Assembly: GCF_000002985.6 (NCBI RefSeq)
Contig: NC_003279.8
Span: 4,092,001-4,156,000, forward strand
DNA from: Caenorhabditis elegans
Lineage: Eukaryota > Nematoda > Chromadorea > Rhabditida > Rhabditidae
Length of the DNA stretch: 64,000 nucleotides
Direction of reading: 5' to 3'
Numbering within the stretch: position 1 is the stretch's first letter; every line of letters begins with the position of its first letter. Shown piece by piece: positions 59,208 to 64,000 of this stretch. The notes beneath the pieces were generated by a model that saw only the letters and a list, made by a program, of their open reading frames with translations, made no database searches and was not told where the DNA came from. Made by a program: the position numbers and the translations under genes.

Positions 59208-59746
59208 CTACTTTCCAGGAAGTGCATAACCGTTTGGTGGTGGTGGAGGGAGAGCATATCCAACTGGACCGAATGGTGGTGGTGGTGGTCCGAATCCTCC
59301 TCCGCTGTAAATTTTAGAATTCTCAGTAGTTTGATAAGGTTTTTAAGAGAAAAACAAATTTGTTACAAAGTAGTGAAGACATCACACGGGATTTTTAGAC
59401 GAACCGAACATTGAAACTTTTTGCCGTATTAAAAATTATTCGGAAAAATTAGAAAAAAAACGAAGACGACTTCAACAGCTAATAGAATATCGAGGGCTTA
59501 GCCTTTTAAACAAACGTAGGTTGAACATCCCATTCTGACCCATTTAAACATTTATAGGAAATAATAAGAAAGGCGGATCGTAGACTAGTTTTCTCCTAAT
59601 TCTATCCTTTCAACTTACCATGGATTTCCACACGCTGGAGGTGGACCACAGCACTGTGGTGGAGGACAGCATGAATTTTGAGTTGCTCCACCGAAGCAGG
59701 CAGAAGCATAGGCGACGAAGGTGAAGAAGAGAATGAGGAGTTGCAT
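59208..59746 (-). CDS. Small secreted CCPP-family protein 4
   Basis: Secreted protein of 74 residues, the most diverged member. Exons in coding order: 59746-59619 and 59304-59208. Signal peptide MQLLILFFTFVAYASA, then CFGGATQNSCCPPPQCCGPP and ACGNP with the phase-2 intron in a cysteine codon. The second exon encodes GGGFGPPPPPFGPVGYALPP and ends YALPGK. It has an extra Cys-Cys pair compared with the other members. A TATA box lies upstream. Confidence 0.82.
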
Positions 59747-59782
59747 GATTGATTGAACTGTTAAGAAATGCTTCTGTCATCC

Positions 59783-59789
59783 TTTTATA
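59783..59789 (-). promoter_or_regulatory. TATA box of CCPP family gene 4
   Basis: TATAAAA on the minus strand, 37 bases before the start codon at 59746. Confidence 0.65.
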
Positions 59790-62067
59790 CCCGAACATTT
59801 TTAATTTAAACAGAAGAAGGGAACAATCTCATTTCCTCTCAACACAAGTCCGATCGGCTTATTTAATTGATACATGAGGTGTGGTTTACCTGAAATTTAT
59901 GGATTACTTTTGGAATTGGATACTTAAAATAATGAATCTCATGCAATATATAAAGGGAGGTTTTGAGGAGCTTGACGGCTCCGGTATTCTTACTTCCTTG
60001 CGCCGAAAGCAGGAACAGCGCTTTTTTCTAATTAAAAAAGTCTATCCCATTAAAAATTTTTTAGATAACTGAACAAGCTATATTCCACAGCCTCATAACA
60101 CGGCTAAAGCCTGATTTTATTTCTTTCGAAAAACATTCGAAGAAACTTTTGGAAAAATATTTCAAAGTTCTCAAATGTTCTTCAAATATCTAAGTGAAAA
60201 TTTTTGCCAGTATGGCGCAATTCTACTAAAAGTTGAAAAAATTTAAACTTGATTATTGTAAGACTTACTTTTTACTTAGTTAGTTGTAAAAATGTTAGTA
60301 GCTAGAATGCACATATGTTTAATTTATTTGCTCTTTTTTTGCTTTTCTCATGTTTCTCGCTTCTGAAAAAGAGGTTTCTGGTGCTTGAAAAATGCAAATT
60401 TATTTTTGAAACTTTTGAAAAATAAATTTTAACATTCCTATATCGCAATTATTTTAATTGTTCAGTTTGTTTCCAATTGATTTTTAGAACTCTTTATTTT
60501 TAATCCGAACTTCATTAAACACATCTTCCTGTTTGCTTCCAATAATCTCTCTTATTGCAGGATAGCTAATTTAAAAGATCGGTAGTTCATGAATTACCTG
60601 AACGTCTATACGATGAAAGAGAGAAAGAGATTGAAAGAACTGTATCTGATGTTACGCAATCCTTTTCTTCTTTTTGATTAGTTTTGTAACATGAAAAAAT
60701 GTTGGATTTCACTAGCTGGTATGCATGTCTAGCCATTTGATATCCACCGCAATTTTCAGAGAGAAAAAAAAACTATAAAATTACCTGGGCATCTATCAAA
60801 CATTGCTAAAATGTAAAAAAAAAGTTTTTTAGTCAACCACAAATGTTTTTCTACCGCTTTATAATATTAAATCTACAATTTTTAAAATCGTGTCTCAATT
60901 GTCCGTATTCAAATATCACAAAAATTCAAACCTGCAGCAATCTTGGAGTCACAAGAAAATCCGCAGAAAAATTCCATACTTTTGGAAAGTTTGGCAATCT
61001 CCCAAAACTTTGACTGGATGTTGTTAGAATTTTTTTTGAGTATTTTAGTATAATATTCGGTCGCTCTGTGATAAGTGTATGTATTTAAACAAAATTCCAC
61101 CTTTAAACATATAAAGATATTAAAATTGTTAACTTCAAAAAACCGTAGAAAAGTAGATACAAATATTTTGCTAGTTATCAATTTTCTGGCAAATTAAAAT
61201 ACTTCTGATAAATTGAAATGAGACCTAAGATTAGTCCTGAGAAGGCTAGCAGAAAAATGGGGCATATAAATTTTTTCCATTAAAGTCATGCAAGATCCAA
61301 TTTACAAAAAACTATTGTCTCTTCCCGTTTAACGGCATTCAGACTTCTTATGAATGTACTTTGAACATCCCGCGGACTACTTTATTGTCCTATCTCACTA
61401 TTGCGTCTTCATTGCCAAGGTGTACTAAATCCGCTTGACTAACAAAAAAAATTAGCGGTGACGCCACTTTCTCTTTGAAAACAAGATTTTGCAAGTCATG
61501 TGTTTTAATCTTACGGTATTCAGATTTGGGGTGATTTAAGTCTCAAGGATGAATAAATTATCGTCTGGAATGTCAAAGATTTATTGGATTTTCAATAAAG
61601 AAGTTAACTTGAGTTGTGAGAACTTGTAAAATCCAATAGAGTATACCAGATCCGCGCGAGCACTGCGTAACTAGTCTTGGAGCCGGCCTGACCTAGAACT
61701 ATAGTGTTGGCAAAGCAGACATAGTTAGTTTTTCTTTTTGTCGAGTCATCAAGGACCGCTAAGCACGTAGGCAGGCATTCTTGTGCCTATGTGAAAAGTT
61801 TTGATTTTCTAAACTTGGCAGTGTGCCGCAACTTTATAAATGCCACAAAAGCTGGGTAAGCTTGATTTAAAGGCTGTTAAAGTTGCTAAAGTTTGCGCTG
61901 AGGATTCTGCAAAATGCCGAGTAAGATCCATTCCGGAATTCATTTTAAATTTCAGCCTAAACATTGAATGCGATTTTTTATTTGAGTTTAGAAAAAACAA
62001 TGAAAGACAAAAAGTTAAACTTTTTCAAAATATACAGAAAAAGAAGGTTCTTAGTTCATGGCATCAT
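59790..62067. other. Intergenic, no gene seen
   Basis: AT-rich, with no exon I would support on either strand. A TAGGCAGGC/GCCTA dispersed motif pair lies near 61768-61795. Confidence 0.5.
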
Positions 62068-62404
62068 TTACTTCTTTCCGGCAGTTGGGTATCCACCGGC
62101 TGGTGCAGCGTAGGCTGGTGGTGGAGCTGCGTATGATGGTGGAGCAACTGGGTAGGCGGCTGGGCCGGCTCCAGCTGGACCAAGACCTCCTCCGCTGAAA
62201 TTGTATATATTGAATGACAAGTTATCAGGTAAGAACAGACAAAAGTCTTTTGATTCTAGATCCCCAAGAAATCCCAACTTACCATGGGTTTCCGCAGCTT
62301 GGCTGAGCCTGTGGGCAGCATCCACCACCTCCGGATCCTCCGAGGCAGGCGTTTCCAGATGCAACAAGTGCTGCGACAAAAGCAGAAGCAGAGAAGAATT
62401 TCAT
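62068..62404 (-). CDS. Small secreted CCPP-family protein 5
   Basis: Secreted protein of 82 residues, function unknown. Exons in coding order: 62404-62283 and 62194-62068. Signal peptide MKFFSASAFVAALVASGNA, nearly the same as in members 2 and 3, then CLGGSGGGGCCPQAQPSCG with the phase-2 intron in a cysteine codon. The second exon encodes GGGLGPAGAGPAAYPVAPPS, then YAAPPPAYAAPAGGYPTAGK and a final lysine. The 88-base intron is much shorter than in the other members. Confidence 0.85.
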
Positions 62405-63593
62405 GATGATTGAGATGTGTTGAAACCAAACTTGGTATGCCGAACTGATCCCATTTTGTTCATTTTATAGTATCCACTTTTGAGGCAGCGCAAGGGCGGG
62501 ATCTACCACCTGCCGTTGGCATTCGATGGCCTTCAGCTTCATCTCCCAACGTCTTGATCTCGTTACCTGTTGTATTTTGAATGGGCGTTAGTATTCAAAA
62601 GGAAAGGCGAGAGAAGAAAAAGAAGCCACTTGATTGAAAAACGGAGAGCGGCAGAGGGGTGCCACTTTTAGAAAGCAACCCGCTAAATGTATGCAAATTG
62701 AACGAAATGAAAGAAATGTGACGCCTTTTTGTCATTTTGCCAATGACGACGTTTTTATCCGGATTTTGATTGGAATTTGGAATTTCTTGTCAAATTATTG
62801 ACGAAAATTATTCCACATGTTTCAAGTATTTTTGATGCAAATGGACGAAAAGCGTATATAAATGTGCTTGGGATTTCAGAAATGTTGGAATAATTTTTGT
62901 GATTGTGAGAAAAATTAAGAAATGCTTATGACAAAATTAGTTAGGTTTCAGGAAAAATTTTGAAAAAAAATCACAAGGCTATGAAATTTGAGCTAAAATA
63001 TTTTTAAAAGTCACGAATCTAGTATTATACTTTTACCCTTATACTTAAAAATGCTCCTCTAAATTGCTTTTTACAATAAATTTAGCGACATTTTTACCTA
63101 AAAAAAACGGATCTGAAGACATTTTGAGGTCCGTAATATTGCTCCAAGTAGATTTTGGCAGACTTAATGATTTCAAGTGTGTCTAATGGCAAACATTTTG
63201 GAGAATTCTTGGACTTTTTTATTTTTAGGAGCATCTTGAACTGGAAAAAAATCGTTCTGAAATTTTTTTCACTACAGTTTTATTACCCCCGAGTCAAATT
63301 GCTCCAAATTGCGGATATTTTCAGATTTTTTTTTTGATATTCTCAAGAATGCAAATTTATGAAACTTTTTTTAATCAAAAACTTTTTTCGACCAACTAGA
63401 TCAATGTTGGAAAATTAAAATTTCTTGAGAGCAATTCTTTGATGCAGTTTTTCAATTATTTATTTTACTTTTTTATAAACCAGAAAAAAAAACGTTTTTT
63501 CACTGATCTACACCAAAAACAATATATTCATACCTCATCACATTAATAAATCCTTTTTATTTTCCAATTTTCAAATAAAGATATTTTAAAAAT
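62405..63593. other. Intergenic, no gene seen
   Basis: The promoter of CCPP gene 5 occupies the first part. The rest is AT-rich; no exon seen. Confidence 0.5.
62463..62469 (-). promoter_or_regulatory. TATA box of CCPP family gene 5
   Basis: TATAAAA on the minus strand, 59 bases before the start codon at 62404. Confidence 0.6.
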
Positions 63594-64000
63594 TTAACAA
63601 TTTTTATTCTTTCCCATTGAGTAGATTTTATCGTACGGATACTTGCAACATTGTTTGGTTTTGTCGTATTGCTGAAAATAAAGACGGTTATCTTATCAAC
63701 TGATAATCAATTAACACTCGAGTACTAACACTCATAAAATCCAATAAAACAAACCGTATCGATAAATTTGCCATTTTCTCTTCGAAGATAACAACATGCT
63801 CGGACAGTCGATGCCTTTTCTAGTGGACCGTCACAGCAAACATGAGTTGAAGAGTGATACGGACGGGATGATGTTCCATTGTTTAGTTGGCAACAGGAAT
63901 TGAATTCCGTAGAGTCAAATACAGAATTTCCGCAGCAAATTTGCTGAACTCCACCGTCATACGTGGCATTTCCGCAGCAAATATCATCTGGTGTGGATTT
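63594..64000 (-). CDS. Di-cysteine repeat (galaxin-like) protein, partial
   Basis: The last two exons of a gene that begins beyond the window. Exons in coding order: (64000 onward)-63755 and 63671-63594; 107 residues seen. Repeats of ICCGNATYDGGVQQICCGNS, FNSCCQL, HVCCDGPLE, RACCYLR and YDKTKQCCKYPYDKIY show paired cysteines spaced 15-25 residues apart, as in galaxin-type and related nematode extracellular proteins. Such repeats are usually secreted. I used the GTTTGT donor at 63754 because it keeps the YDxxxQCC repeat in frame in the final exon; the alternative reading runs into a stop (C-FIGFYEC). Confidence 0.65.

Overview
This is nematode nuclear DNA from Caenorhabditis, almost certainly C. 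elegans chromosome I. The base composition is AT-rich. Introns are short and nearly all end in a TTTCAG-like acceptor, and several genes start just after a trans-splice-type acceptor. The reconstructed proteins match remembered C. elegans proteins: the Wnt LIN-44, the NKAP homologue LET-504, an ARS2/Serrate homologue, akirin AKIR-1 and a cyclin B of the CYB-2 type. No database was searched; names rest on recognition of the translated exons. All multi-exon models were joined by hand so that phases agree and totals divide by three.

Layout. 1-20.4 kb holds three plus-strand DEG/ENaC (degenerin-type) channel genes. The second and third are close tandem paralogues with almost the same exon lengths. 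A dead mariner transposon lies between the first and second, and two long stretches without a visible gene flank them. 20.4-22.8 kb is a repeat zone with a large inverted repeat (about 470-base arms) and a second mariner end. 22.9-26 kb holds cyclin B (cyb-2.2 type) and a BTB-domain gene with a non-AG intron end. 26.5-31.2 kb is repeat-rich: a copy of the repeat at 20.8 kb, a CGGCAA-rich patch, a 223-base tandem repeat, and a 5'-truncated CR1-like LINE with one frameshift. 31.4-32.7 kb is the first member of a small secreted protein family.

34-50 kb is gene-dense: lin-44 (+), let-504/NKAP (-) and ARS2 (+) head to head, a diphthine-ammonia ligase (-), akir-1 (-) whose two upstream introns each carry a probable H/ACA snoRNA, and the glutamate-cysteine ligase modifier subunit (+). 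Many introns here contain copies of one foldback repeat family. 50.3-55.1 kb has two paraoxonase/MEC-6-like membrane proteins (-). 55.4-56.3 kb has an unidentified gene model ending in an eh1-like motif. 56.9-62.4 kb holds four more members of the small secreted CCPP family, each with a TATA box and one intron in the same place. The window ends inside a gene encoding di-cysteine (galaxin-like) repeats.

How parts relate: degenerins are cation channels and MEC-6-like proteins are known chaperones of such channels, so their closeness is notable but may be chance. ARS2 and NKAP both act in nuclear RNA processing and share one short divergent promoter. The five CCPP genes look like one family spread by local duplication, including one inverted, divergently transcribed pair.
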